Shown: piece after piece, positions 1-9,370 of the stretch
Layout of the letters: each line of letters opens with the position of its first letter
How positions within the stretch are numbered: the first letter of the stretch is position 1
Position numbers and translations under genes: made by a program
The notes under the pieces: model-generated
Database searches by the model: none
The model's input: the letters and a program-made list of their open reading frames with translations, nothing else
Told to the model about the DNA's origin: nothing
Assembly: GCA_964513925.1 (NCBI GenBank)
Contig: CAZENR010000008.1
Span: 1-64,000 of the forward strand
Direction: 5' to 3'
Origin: DAORHV01 sp964513925
GTDB taxonomy: Bacteria > Patescibacteriota > Gracilibacteria > Peribacterales > Peribacteraceae
DNA: 64,000 bases

Positions 1-1
1 C

Positions 2-3000
2 GGCAAGACGCTGACTATTCCCAGCAACGGCTCGTTCTCTGGCTCGTTGCGCGTTGTTGGCGGATTCTCCGGTTCCGTCATTGAGGCTACGACTATCTCC
101 GGAGTCACGCTTATTGCTTCCGGCACCGGCACCAAGCCGCTCTTGTTCACCTCTTCTCCTTGGGCTGGAGTAGGCATTGGTACTGCCACGCCCACTCAGC
201 GTCTTACCGTATCCGGAGGCAGCATTCTCAACATCGCCGGAGGCACCGTGAAGGCGTTGTCGGGTGTGAATTTGGCAGCCGATACCACCGACGTGGTAGT
301 GATTGGCCGCTACGCCTACAGCACGGTGCTCAGCGCTACGAACCAATTCCGCATTACCGATATTTCCAGTCCGCTTGCACCGAAGATTATCTCGTCGTTG
401 ACGGTGGGCAACTCTTCATCCAAGGCCCTGGCTGTTTCGGGCAAGTATGCGTACGTGGGTACTACGGTCAATGCGCAAAACAGCATCATCAGTGTTATCG
501 ATATCACCAACCCAGCAGTGCCGCTCATTGTGGCGCAACTCGATCTTGGCGACACAATCAACGTCCAGTCTTTGGCTGCTGACGGCAAGTATTTGTACGT
601 AGGTCGCGGCCAGAACTTCAGCTCAATCAACNNNNNNNNNNCAACGAATTCCAAATTGTCGATATCTCTAACCCGTTCACGCCGCGCGTCATTTCCGGTT
701 TGGATATGGGATCGTCCATTGCTGTGTACTCCATCGCCATTCAGGGCAAATACGCGTACGTAGGTATCGATGACGATGCCAGCACGGCAAATGAGTTCCG
801 CATTATTGATATTAGCAATCCCAACAGGCCGCTTGAGAAGGGAGGCCTGAGCTTGAGCGCCGATGTGAATGCCGTTTCCGTTGCAGGCAGGTTTGCATAC
901 ATCGGCTTGGCTACCGTCACCGGCAACGACTTCCGTATTGTGGATATTTCCAACCCGGCATCGCTGACAACCGTAGGCGGCTTGGACTTCTCCACGGACG
1001 TTCTGTCCGTAGATGTCGCCGGCCGCTATGCATACGTTGGTCTTTCCAGCGTTGCGGGCAATGACTTCCGTGTCATCAACGTTTCCAACCCCGCGTTGCC
1101 GAGCGTTGCAGGTGGCACAGATCTGTCCACGGCCGTGCGCGATGTGGTTGCTGCCGGCAAGTATGTGTATGCCGGCCTTACCGCTGTGGCTGGGGCTGAT
1201 CTCGTTATTCTCGATATCAATGGCATCGATACTCCGTCTGCCACGATCGGTACCCTGGGCGTGGAATTACTCTACGTCAGCCGCAACGCCACGGTTGCCA
1301 ACACGCTGTCCGTACTCAACAGCTTGAACGTTGGTGTCGGCGGCATTAAGTCCGACGGCATGTTGTCCATTACCGTCGGTTCCGGCTCCGCAGTCTCCGG
1401 TTTGACCGGCGCAATCATCGTGAACCGCGGCATGTCCGGTACGGTATTGGCTCTCGATAGCTGGGCAGGCAACTCCATGTCTTCCGGAGCCTTTATTGGC
1501 AGCGGAAAGTACGTGCCGCACTTGCTATTTGGCTACCGCGGCCAGTTCGATACCAGCCTGTTCCGCTCCGGTACCGGCCAGCTGACGACGTCCGGCACCT
1601 TGGTGATTAACGACATGCGATCCAAGGCCTTGCTTAAGCTGGAATCCGGCCAGAACTCCGACTCGGCAAACATTGTCGAGGTGTACAGCAAATCCACGTC
1701 CACCTACCCCGAAAGCGGCGCACGTAACTTCGTTTGGCGCATGGAGGGAGACGGAGAGGTCTACGCCGACGGCGCGTACAACGCCACCGGCGCCGACTAT
1801 GCCGAATGGTTCTCGGCTACCGATTCCACTCTCAAACCGGGCGAGGCGGTCTGTTTGGACGTCACGAAGGAGATGAGCGTGAAACGCTGTGACCGTTCTG
1901 GTGACCCGAATGTCATGGGCATCATCTCCACGCGGCCAGCCTTCATTGGTAACCGTTTTGGCGCTACTGCAAGCGGCAAGCCGAAAGATGCCGCGCTCGT
2001 GGGTCTTATTGGTCAGCTGCCTGCAAAAGCCAGCGCAGAAAACGGCCCGATCGCCGTGGGCGATGCCATGGCAGCCGCATCGAAGCCAGGCCTTATCCGC
2101 AAGGCCAAGGCAGGTGAGTCCACCGTTGGTGTTGCACTGAAGGCACTGGCATCCGGCGAAGGCGAGATTGAAATCCTCATTACTCGCCGCAATCAATCAG
2201 ATTTGGTGGAGAAGATCGAGAACGAAGTGACGCAGAGCATTGCCGACATGCACATTGAAGACGATGTGCGCCAAATGGTGCAGAGCGCCATGAACAGCGC
2301 CAATATCAACGGTACCGTAGCAGCAGCGGTGCAGGCACAAGTGCAGCAGCTCAACCTGACATCGCTCATTAACAGCGTGCTGACCCAACGTCTTGCCGAC
2401 GGCAGCTTGTCGCTCCTGGCAAACGGCTCGCTTGCTACCGACGTGCTTTCTACCGTTGAAGGCGAGCACGGACAGGGGATTGCCGATGCAGTTGCGCTGC
2501 GCTTGGGCATGAAGCGCGGTACCGGTTCCATGCAACTTGCCGGCGACTTGCTGGTGGATGGATCGTTGGATGTGCAACAGGACGTCCTTGTCCGCGGAAC
2601 ATTGCATGCTGCCGCTATGACCGGACCAATCCGCTTCGACGGACCGATTCTGCCGGGTGCAGACTTTGCCGTCGGCGCACTGTCCTTCTCGGGAGCATCG
2701 GTGAACATCGGCTCCCTGGCAGACCCAGGCGCGCTGCAAGTGCTGGGAGATGTAACCATCGACGGTCTGGCCGTATTCTTGGGCTCCGTCGAAGTGCAGG
2801 GCGAACTGATCGTGAGTGCAAACCAGGCAGGATTTGCGATCATTCCCGCCCGCAGCAACGGTGTTACCATCACGTTCGGTACCGGCTTTGCTTCGACTCC
2901 GGTCGTTAACGCCACGCCCAACGGTCGCGTCGGATCCGAATGGTGGGTCGATGCCCAAAGCCAAACCGGATTCGTGCTCCGCACAGACAAGCCGGTAGCG

Positions 3001-3594
3001 AAAGACGTGAAGTTCTCGTGGACGGCCCTTGGCGTACGCAATGCACATGCAGCAGCAACTTCCGTAAGTGCCGCTGCGGCCCTGACAGCATTCCATGTCG
3101 ATACCGAAGGCAGGCCTTACTCCACGGTAGATAGCATTTGGAACGCCTGCATCCGCAATCCCGACGCCTTCGATGCTTGTCGCGGTTACCACCAGGGCAC
3201 CCAATGGTTTGCTCACCCGGATATCGTTGCCGCAAACGGCGAAGTGCTGCCGTTCGTGTATGACCCTGCATTCGGGCCTTCCAGCTTGAATCTCCCGGCA
3301 AGTTACTCCGCAATCACAGTCGACGTGTCGACGGCGGCATCGTCCGGCACTAGCAGCTCGGCAGCACCAGTTGAACAAACGCCTGTCACCACCTCTTCCT
3401 CCGAGCCTGCTGTAACATCCTCCGAGCCTTCTCAGCAGGCGGCATCCAGCGAAAATGCTGCAACTTCTGAGCCAGTAGTTTCCAGTGCCGCAAGCAGCGA
3501 GTCGCCGGCATCATCTGCATCGGGTGCTCCTGCCGTCGATGGGACTACGTCTTCACAGGCGGGGACTTCTAGCAGTGAGCCAGTCACGCAGTAG
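2..3594 (+). CDS. Large surface protein with LVIVD repeats (5' partial, contains assembly gap)
   Basis: The reading frame is open from the window edge, so the N-terminus is missing. About seven LVIVD-type repeats of 40-45 residues (pattern GKYAYVG...FRIVDISNP) fill positions 240-1230 and should form a beta-propeller. The frame changes across the ten Ns at 632-641, but the repeat continues on both sides, so I treat this as one gene with an unsized gap. Downstream, around 1795-2190, the segment starting ADYAEWF and running through VMGIIS and ALVGLIGQLP resembles the Peptidase_G2 auto-processing domain of tail-fibre-like proteins (family resemblance, not tested). The last ~80 residues are a Ser/Thr/Ala/Pro-rich tail, typical of a wall-crossing or glycosylated linker. 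Role is inferred as extracellular adhesion or surface display. No terminator is evident after the stop. Confidence 0.8.
632..641. other. Assembly gap (10 N)
   Basis: Ten Ns interrupt an LVIVD repeat. The frame before and after the gap differs by one, which only says that the true gap length is not ten bases; it is not evidence for a frameshift in the organism. Confidence 0.97.
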
Positions 3595-3651
3595 TTCGCT
3601 GCTGAAGGCGCTTCCGGCAAAGGCATCCACGGTCTACACTGTGTGCCTTGC

Positions 3652-4374
3652 ATGGGGCTATCCATCGTCATACCGGCGTATAACGAACAAGACCGTTTGG
3701 GGCGTACGTTGGAGCACCTGAAGACCGCATGGGCTACGGTACCGCTCACGTCCATTCCATTGCACGAAATCATCGTAGTGGATGATGGCAGTGCAGATCG
3801 GACCGCCGCCATTGCAGGGGAGTGGGCGACACAAATGCCGGTGAAGTGTATCCGGCTTCCCTCGAATAAGGGTAAAGGAGCGGCAGTGCGTACCGGAATG
3901 CAAGCCGCCACTGGCGATTTCATGCTCATGTACGACGCCGACGGGGCAACGCCTGCGCCGGAAATCGCAAAACTGTTTGCGGCGCTGGATCGCGACGGCA
4001 GCGACATTGCCATTGGTTCCCGCGTGATAAAACGGGAGACCAGCCTGGTGACTATGCAGTGGCACCGACGCGTGATTGGCAGAACGTACCATGCCCTGTG
4101 TTCCCTGCTTGTTCCCGGCATTCTCGATACTGCATGCGGCTGCAAGCTATTCAAGGCAGCGGCTGCAAAGCGATTGTTCGCAGTGCAGCGTATAGACCGC
4201 TTTGCCTTCGATGTGGAAGTGTTGTCGCTGGCACTGCACTATGGCTACCGCATCAGCGAGGTGCCGCTTGCCTGGACAGCTGTTCCCGAGTCGAAGGTGA
4301 GACTGTTGCGAGACGGATTGCAGATGTTCTGGTGCGTCATACTGCTGTACGCACGCAAGGCGTTGGGACGCTAA
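3652..4374 (+). CDS. Family 2 glycosyltransferase (dolichyl/polyprenyl-phosphate sugar synthase type)
   Basis: 240 residues. The N-terminus GLSIVIPAYNEQ is the GT-A nucleotide-binding start, followed by VVDDGSADRT and MYDADGATP (the DXD-type metal site near residue 95), then GSRVIKRE and the CGCKLF segment. This order matches DPM1/ALG5-like enzymes that move a sugar from UDP- or GDP-sugar to polyprenyl phosphate on the inner face of the membrane. There is no C-terminal membrane domain, so it is the short soluble form. ATG 3652 was chosen because homology starts immediately; GTG 3643 is an alternative. A TACACT box lies at 3635-3640. The gene converges on a multi-spanning protein (overlap at 4371-4374) that resembles lipid-linked-sugar users, so the two may act in one glycosylation route. 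Confidence 0.85.
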   Translation: MGLSIVIPAYNEQDRLGRTLEHLKTAWATVPLTSIPLHEIIVVDDGSADRTAAIAGEWATQMPVKCIRLPSNKGKGAAVRTGMQAATGDFMLMYDADGATPAPEIAKLFAALDRDGSDIAIGSRVIKRETSLVTMQWHRRVIGRTYHALCSLLVPGILDTACGCKLFKAAAAKRLFAVQRIDRFAFDVEVLSLALHYGYRISEVPLAWTAVPESKVRLLRDGLQMFWCVILLYARKALGR

Positions 4375-5798
4375 CGTGTTGCCGGGCACTGTGGGTTTGT
4401 CGTGCGTAAAATCGTAGCTTGCGGATTGGAAAACACAGGAATCGCGGTACCGGTCCATGTGCGTACCACGTCGCGCGGAACCGCAATCAGCATGCCCGGT
4501 TCCACCAGCACGGTGCATGCTTCGGCGAATGCGCGGTCGAACACCTGGGAATCCAGCACGAAATCTGCAGGTGGGCGGAAGACATATCGCCAGAAAGAGG
4601 GAACAGGAAGCTTATTTGCCTCGGCTAAGTAGATGGCTTGTACCGTCAGCACAGGATCGGGCTGCGTGCGAAGTACGTCTAGCACTTCCTTATAGTGCGG
4701 CAATCCAGGGTTTAGCCACGTTCGCAGCAGTAACGGCCCATTCATCTGTACATGCCAAACAAGCAGCGCTGCGCAGGCAACGGCAGTAGTCGGCTCGCGC
4801 AGGCGCACTGGAAATATATGGGTTATTTCCCGTAGCAGCAGTACTCCGGCGGCTACGCCCAGTGCCAATGCCGGTCCGGCTGAAGAAATGTAGTGGTCGA
4901 AGTAATTCGTGGACTGAAACACACTCAAGAACACCGTTGCCAGCATGCCCGCGTACAGCCAGCGCCACCGAGCGAACATGCAGGATGCCAGCAGTAGCGA
5001 GGTGGTGCCAAATGCCATGAAGAGCGCATCGGGCTTATGCAGGATGCGTATGACGCGCGCCCATCTGCCAAATCCGGTTCTGTATACCTGCTCCAGCACT
5101 ACTTGCTGGAACGCGCCATGCACCAACGCAAGGTATGCGGCTGCGCAGGCGGCGGCCATGAGCAGGATGACCGTGTACGTACGCGCTTGGCTACTGCGTT
5201 CTTTCTTAGGCGCACACGCAACAAGCGCAGCAGCCACTACCATGAGTTGCAGCAATGCCGGCAGGAACAGCAACGCCGACAGCAGCGCACACACACTTTG
5301 CAGCACTCTCCGCCGCCAGCCCGCAGCGCAGCAGACATGGCACCATACGAAAACAATGAAGAACGCGTTGGCCAACTGCCGAATGGCAAGCATGCGAAAG
5401 TCGTGATCCATCATCTCGTTGAAGGAGAGATAGAACGCGATGCCCAGCACCGTTGCCAGCCCGCTGCCTGTGACGCGCTTGATGATTGCGTACAGCGGCA
5501 GTACCGCGAGACAGTTGATGGCCAGGTACGCCAGGCGTATGCCGTACATTCCGCCAAACAGATGCTTCCCAATTCCGGCAAGCACCGGCAGCAACGGCAT
5601 GTGCCACAGCGGAATATCGCTGTGCAGTGCATGGCCTTGTAGCAGCATATTGCCAAGCAGCGCGTACACGCCCTCATCCGTTGCAGGCAGCAGTATGTTG
5701 CCCAAATGCCATGCCTGCAGCATGAACGCGCACGACACCATGGCGGCCACCACCACCGCGTCTAGGTGCTCCGGAATCCATGGGTGTTTCTGGCGCAT
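4371..5798 (-). CDS. Multi-spanning membrane protein, GT39/ArnT-like glycosyltransferase candidate
   Basis: 475 residues with about ten hydrophobic segments and a soluble C-terminal part. The first periplasmic loop after helix 1 carries ATDEGVYALLGNMLLQG, which fits the acidic D/E loop (pattern DE near the first loop) of ArnT/PMT-type GT-C enzymes that use polyprenyl-phosphate sugars as donors. That is family reasoning; the overall sequence is divergent. ATG 5798 follows a TAGTCT box (5806-5811 on the plus strand) by 7 nt, and it is the first start that leads straight into the first helix. It is divergent from the small membrane gene at 5883 and convergent with the GT2 gene, which could supply its lipid-linked donor. 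Confidence 0.6.
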   Translation of the reverse strand: MRQKHPWIPEHLDAVVVAAMVSCAFMLQAWHLGNILLPATDEGVYALLGNMLLQGHALHSDIPLWHMPLLPVLAGIGKHLFGGMYGIRLAYLAINCLAVLPLYAIIKRVTGSGLATVLGIAFYLSFNEMMDHDFRMLAIRQLANAFFIVFVWCHVCCAAGWRRRVLQSVCALLSALLFLPALLQLMVVAAALVACAPKKERSSQARTYTVILLMAAACAAAYLALVHGAFQQVVLEQVYRTGFGRWARVIRILHKPDALFMAFGTTSLLLASCMFARWRWLYAGMLATVFLSVFQSTNYFDHYISSAGPALALGVAAGVLLLREITHIFPVRLREPTTAVACAALLVWHVQMNGPLLLRTWLNPGLPHYKEVLDVLRTQPDPVLTVQAIYLAEANKLPVPSFWRYVFRPPADFVLDSQVFDRAFAEACTVLVEPGMLIAVPRDVVRTWTGTAIPVFSNPQATILRTTNPQCPATR

Positions 5799-5825
5799 GC
5801 ACGAGAGACTACCATGTTCTCGGCG

Positions 5826-5854
5826 TTGAAAAGAGAGCTGCATCGTCGTACAAT
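5826..5854 (+). promoter_or_regulatory. Promoter for the gene at 5883
   Basis: TTGAAA (5826-5831), 17 bp spacer, TACAAT (5849-5854): a near-consensus sigma-70-type promoter, 28 nt before the start codon. Confidence 0.75.
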
Positions 5855-5882
5855 CGACCTGTTTCTCCCATTTCCCACCGCT

Positions 5883-6338
5883 ATGGATCAACACACCGCT
5901 CCGGTTGCCAGCCAGCACGGCATGCGCAACGTCCTCATCGTCGTCGTCATTCTTGCCCTCGGCGTCCTTGCCTTCCTGAACTACCGTCAACGCGTAGATT
6001 TGGAGCAACAGCTGAGCAAAATCTCCATCCGCGAGAACAACCAGGTCGGCAGCCCGCAGAACGTGGAGGCGGCTAAGCGCATTGTAGAGCGCGTCAAGAA
6101 GCACTATGCCATTCCCGGCAACGTCGATCCGACCGTGGCCACCATCGTGGATGTGGAAACGCTGAAGGCTCGCAACGATTTCTACAAGCTAGCCAAGAAC
6201 GGCGACCACCTGGTCATCACTCCGACCCGTGCCGTGCTCTACGATCCCGATCGCGATATCATCGTGGACGTGGTTCCGGTACAGCTGACGCCGCAGCAGC
6301 CCGCTCCGTCGTCCAGCGCGTCGTCGGTCGCCAAGTAG
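5883..6338 (+). CDS. Small membrane-anchored protein of unknown function
   Basis: 151 residues. After a short polar N-terminus (MDQHTAPVASQHGMRN) there is a single hydrophobic segment (VLIVVVILALGVLAFL, residues ~17-32), a charged stretch with coiled-coil character, then a compact domain of about 80 residues ending in a Pro/Ser tail (PSSSASSVAK). The topology suggests an inner-membrane anchor with the C-terminal domain outside. I do not recognise the family. It has its own good promoter (5826-5854) and lies just upstream of ftsH, which has a separate promoter, so co-regulation is not shown. Confidence 0.75.
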   Translation: MDQHTAPVASQHGMRNVLIVVVILALGVLAFLNYRQRVDLEQQLSKISIRENNQVGSPQNVEAAKRIVERVKKHYAIPGNVDPTVATIVDVETLKARNDFYKLAKNGDHLVITPTRAVLYDPDRDIIVDVVPVQLTPQQPAPSSSASSVAK

Positions 6339-6381
6339 TGAGCCGACATCATCCTCTTCACCACTCGGACGTCGGCGTCCA

Positions 6382-6409
6382 TTGATTCGCCTGTGTCACG
6401 AGCTACACT
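6382..6409 (+). promoter_or_regulatory. ftsH promoter (leaderless type)
   Basis: TTGATT (6382-6387), 16 bp, TACACT (6404-6409). The -10 box ends 9 nt before ATG 6419, so the transcript should start at or next to the start codon. Confidence 0.7.
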
Positions 6410-6418
6410 GTGACAACT

Positions 6419-8314
6419 ATGCCAGTTGGTTCTCTTCCGCCTCGAAAACGCCAGAATCAGGCGTTTACCGTAGCGTTTATTTTGTTCCTCGTCTTCTGCT
6501 CGCTGTACTACATGACAGCGCCTCAGCGCACCGAAGATGAGAAGTATTCCACCGCCAAGACCATTTCGCTTAGCGAGATGACGCGCGCGTATGCATCGCG
6601 CGACTTGGAGTACATTCTGATTCGCGGCAACAACGTGTATGCCAAGCAGGGGTCCGGTTCTTACATTCAGGCATACAAGGAAACGGCGGACACCGTATCG
6701 CGCTTAAACTGGAACGACCCTTCCAATCCCACCAAGGTGGAAGTGGAGAATATGGAGCTGAAAAACTTCTTCAAGGCGCACATCGGCGACTTGATCTTCT
6801 TCCTGCTCATTATCGGTGGCGCCATGTGGGTGTTCCGTTCCATTGCGCGCAGCCAGAGCACGGCTATGTCGTTTGGAAAGTCGCGTGCGCGCATTGCCGA
6901 CATGAAGGATGTAAAAACCAGCTTCAAGGATGTTGCAGGCTGCGATGAGGCGAAGGAAGACCTGCAAGAAATCGTCGACTTCCTGAAAAACCCCCGCAAG
7001 TACACCAGTATCGGTGCCAAAATTCCGCGAGGCGCGCTGCTGGTAGGTGCTCCGGGTACGGGTAAGACGCTGTTGGCTCGCGCGGTGGCCGGCGAGGCAG
7101 GTGTGCCGTTCTTCTCCATTTCCGGCTCCGAATTCGTGGAGATGTTCGTGGGCGTAGGCGCCAGCCGCGTGCGTGACTTGTTCACCAAGGCCAAGCGCAA
7201 CGCGCCATGCATCATCTTCATCGATGAAATTGATGCCGTGGGCCGCCAGCGCGGAGGAGCGGGTTTCGGCGGCGGGCATGACGAGCGCGAGCAGACGCTG
7301 AACCAAATTCTTACCGAAATGGACGGCTTCGATAAGGAGACGAACGTGATTGTCATGGCCGCTACCAACCGTCCGGACGTGCTGGATGTAGCCTTGTTAC
7401 GTCCTGGTCGTTTCGACCGCCGCGTCTTCATCGATCGACCGGACCTGCAGGCTCGCAAGCAGATTTTGGAAGTACACTCCCGCAACAAGAAGATGGGCCG
7501 CGACATCGATTTGGAAATCATTGCGCGCCAGACCGTGGGCATGGCCGGCGCGGACTTGGAGAACATCATGAACGAGGCTGCCATTTACGCCGCACGCCGC
7601 AACCAGAAGTTCATCCGGCAGCAGGACATCGTAGACGCAGTGGAGAAGGTGACAATCGGTTCTGAGAAGAAGTCTCGCAAACTCAACGATAAAGAGAAGA
7701 AGATTACCGCCTACCACGAGCTGGGACATGCCGTTGTTGGCTACCTGTGCCCGGAATCCGATCCGCTGCACAAGATTTCCATCGTATCTCGCGGCTTTGC
7801 CCTGGGCGTGACCTGGTTCTTGCCCAAGGAGGACGAGTACACCACCAGCAAGACCAAATTCTTGGATCAAATTTGCGGACTGCTCGGCGGACGCGCTGCC
7901 GAGGAGGTGATCTTCGGCGAAATCACCACCGGTGCCAGCAATGACATAGAAAAGGCATCAGCCATCGCCCGAAACATGGCCACGCGCTACGGTATGGATG
8001 ACGACCTGGGCATGGTGGCCTATGGCGAACGCCAGGGTTCCATGTTCCTGGGCGTGGATGTGGGCATGTCCCGCAACTACTCGGAGGATATCGCCAAGAA
8101 GATCGATGCCTTCGTGAAAGACGTCATTGCACAGCAGTACAAGCGTGCCAGGAGCTTTGTCCAAGAGCACCGCAAGAAGATGGACGAACTGGCAGAGCTG
8201 CTGCTGAAAGTAGAAACCTTGTCCGCGGAGGAATTCGCAGAGATCTTCGACGGTGGCAAGCGCCGCCGCGTGAAGAAGGCCAAGCGTGAGGGCAAGGAAA
8301 CGCCTGAGGAGTAA
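6419..8314 (+). CDS. ftsH: ATP-dependent zinc metalloprotease FtsH
   Basis: 631 residues, the usual FtsH length. Two membrane helices (about 14-32 and 125-141) enclose a short outer domain. The AAA+ module has Walker A GAPGTGKT (~210-217), Walker B FIDEIDAVGR (~267) and the second region of homology ATNRPDVLDVALLRPGRFDR with its arginine fingers. The protease has HELGH (~433-437), with the third zinc ligand expected at the Asp in TTGASNDIEKAS. The hexamer degrades misfolded and short-lived membrane and cytosolic proteins from the inner face of the membrane. The C-terminus is highly basic (GKRRRVKKAKRE). GTG 6410 is in frame, but ATG 6419 is preferred because it sits correctly behind the -10 box. 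A strong hairpin terminator follows. Confidence 0.97.
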   Translation: MPVGSLPPRKRQNQAFTVAFILFLVFCSLYYMTAPQRTEDEKYSTAKTISLSEMTRAYASRDLEYILIRGNNVYAKQGSGSYIQAYKETADTVSRLNWNDPSNPTKVEVENMELKNFFKAHIGDLIFFLLIIGGAMWVFRSIARSQSTAMSFGKSRARIADMKDVKTSFKDVAGCDEAKEDLQEIVDFLKNPRKYTSIGAKIPRGALLVGAPGTGKTLLARAVAGEAGVPFFSISGSEFVEMFVGVGASRVRDLFTKAKRNAPCIIFIDEIDAVGRQRGGAGFGGGHDEREQTLNQILTEMDGFDKETNVIVMAATNRPDVLDVALLRPGRFDRRVFIDRPDLQARKQILEVHSRNKKMGRDIDLEIIARQTVGMAGADLENIMNEAAIYAARRNQKFIRQQDIVDAVEKVTIGSEKKSRKLNDKEKKITAYHELGHAVVGYLCPESDPLHKISIVSRGFALGVTWFLPKEDEYTTSKTKFLDQICGLLGGRAAEEVIFGEITTGASNDIEKASAIARNMATRYGMDDDLGMVAYGERQGSMFLGVDVGMSRNYSEDIAKKIDAFVKDVIAQQYKRARSFVQEHRKKMDELAELLLKVETLSAEEFAEIFDGGKRRRVKKAKREGKETPEE

Positions 8315-8329
8315 ACACGGTCTTTTGGT

Positions 8330-8353
8330 AAGCCGGAGGCGACTCCGGCTTTT
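8330..8353. terminator. Bidirectional intrinsic terminator between ftsH and the S66 peptidase gene
   Basis: AAGCCGGAG (8330-8338), loop GCGA, CTCCGGCTT (8343-8351) followed by TT. The 9 bp stem has T-rich flanks in both directions and overlaps the stop of the converging gene. Confidence 0.85.
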
Positions 8354-9365
8354 ATGAATGCTGGATGATCTCGATGCGCGGCTTCTTGCCCGCATCCATG
8401 CGTATCGTGCCGCCGATAGGGAGTGTTGCCGACGGATACGTGTGACCAAAGTCTACGTCGGCGATGATGGGAAGTCGCTTCAGTGCTTTGTTGCGCGCCA
8501 CGATGGAGTCTAGTGCGGCAGCGGTAACAGGGCCGAACTCCTGGTTTACCGCAGAGCGCTGAAAACGGCCGAAGAGCATGCCTTGCACATGTGCAAACCA
8601 CGGTTGTTGCGTCAGCGATGTCAGGTCGCGATCGAATGTCCGCGGGTGGGTTTCGTGGTCGTCTTCGACCAGCAGCACGATGTGCTCGGCATTCGGCATG
8701 TACTGGGTACCTTGCAGCAAACTCAGTGTGCACAGGTTGCCGCCGATCACGATGCCTTCAGCTTTGCCCGGCTGCAGTACGCGCCAGCCAGGATTTCTCT
8801 CAAACGGCCAGGGCTTGCCTTCGCAGAAGTACTGGTCGGTCCATTCTGCAGACGCCTTCAGGTCTATGGGTTCCTCGCGCATGACGGCTGCCTCGAACAG
8901 ATCGTAGGTGTACTTGAGCTTTTCGCCATAGCAGAACTGGCTAAAGTTCGGACCGCTGTACGTCACCAAACCGGTCTTTGCGAAGATGGCGTTGCTCAGT
9001 GCAGTGATATCCGAAAACCCGCACAGGATCTTGGGGTTTTTCTTGATCAGCTGATAGTCGATGTACGGCAGCAACTGGTTGACATTCCAGCCGCCGCGCA
9101 TGCAGATCATGCCCTGTACCTTGGGGTCGCCGAAGGCTTCGTGTAGATCCTCGATTCTATGAGCAATGCTTGTTGAGCCAGAGGCATCCACTTCGCGCAG
9201 ATGCTTGCACTCGCTTACGCGTATTCCTCGGTCTGCAAACCACTGCTTTGCCTTGTCCAAGAGCGCATCTGTCAGCCATGGCATGCTTGGCAGCGTGCAA
9301 GAGGGTGCGATGATACGTACATGGTCACCGCGACGCAGTCGGGGAGGCAGCAGAATGTCGTGCAT
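8352..9365 (-). CDS. S66 family serine peptidase (LD-carboxypeptidase / MccF-like)
   Basis: 337 residues. N-terminal RGDHVRIIAPS is the typical S66 start; GFSDIT (around residue 130) carries the nucleophilic Ser, VEDDHE (~240) and DFGHTYP (~305) supply the Glu and His of the Ser-Glu-His triad. Known members either trim L,D-tetrapeptides in peptidoglycan recycling or, as MccF, cleave aminoacyl-nucleotide antibiotics such as microcin C; the sequence alone does not decide between them. ATG 9365 lies 5 nt after the serC stop, so it is the last gene of the serB-serA-serC operon and probably translationally coupled. No signal peptide: a cytoplasmic enzyme. Confidence 0.85.
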   Translation of the reverse strand: MHDILLPPRLRRGDHVRIIAPSCTLPSMPWLTDALLDKAKQWFADRGIRVSECKHLREVDASGSTSIAHRIEDLHEAFGDPKVQGMICMRGGWNVNQLLPYIDYQLIKKNPKILCGFSDITALSNAIFAKTGLVTYSGPNFSQFCYGEKLKYTYDLFEAAVMREEPIDLKASAEWTDQYFCEGKPWPFERNPGWRVLQPGKAEGIVIGGNLCTLSLLQGTQYMPNAEHIVLLVEDDHETHPRTFDRDLTSLTQQPWFAHVQGMLFGRFQRSAVNQEFGPVTAAALDSIVARNKALKRLPIIADVDFGHTYPSATLPIGGTIRMDAGKKPRIEIIQHS

Positions 9366-9370
9366 ATACG

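Noticed and set aside
632..641. Apparent frameshift in the LVIVD surface gene
   Set aside because: The frame change coincides with a run of ten Ns and the repeat pattern continues on both sides; it is an assembly gap.
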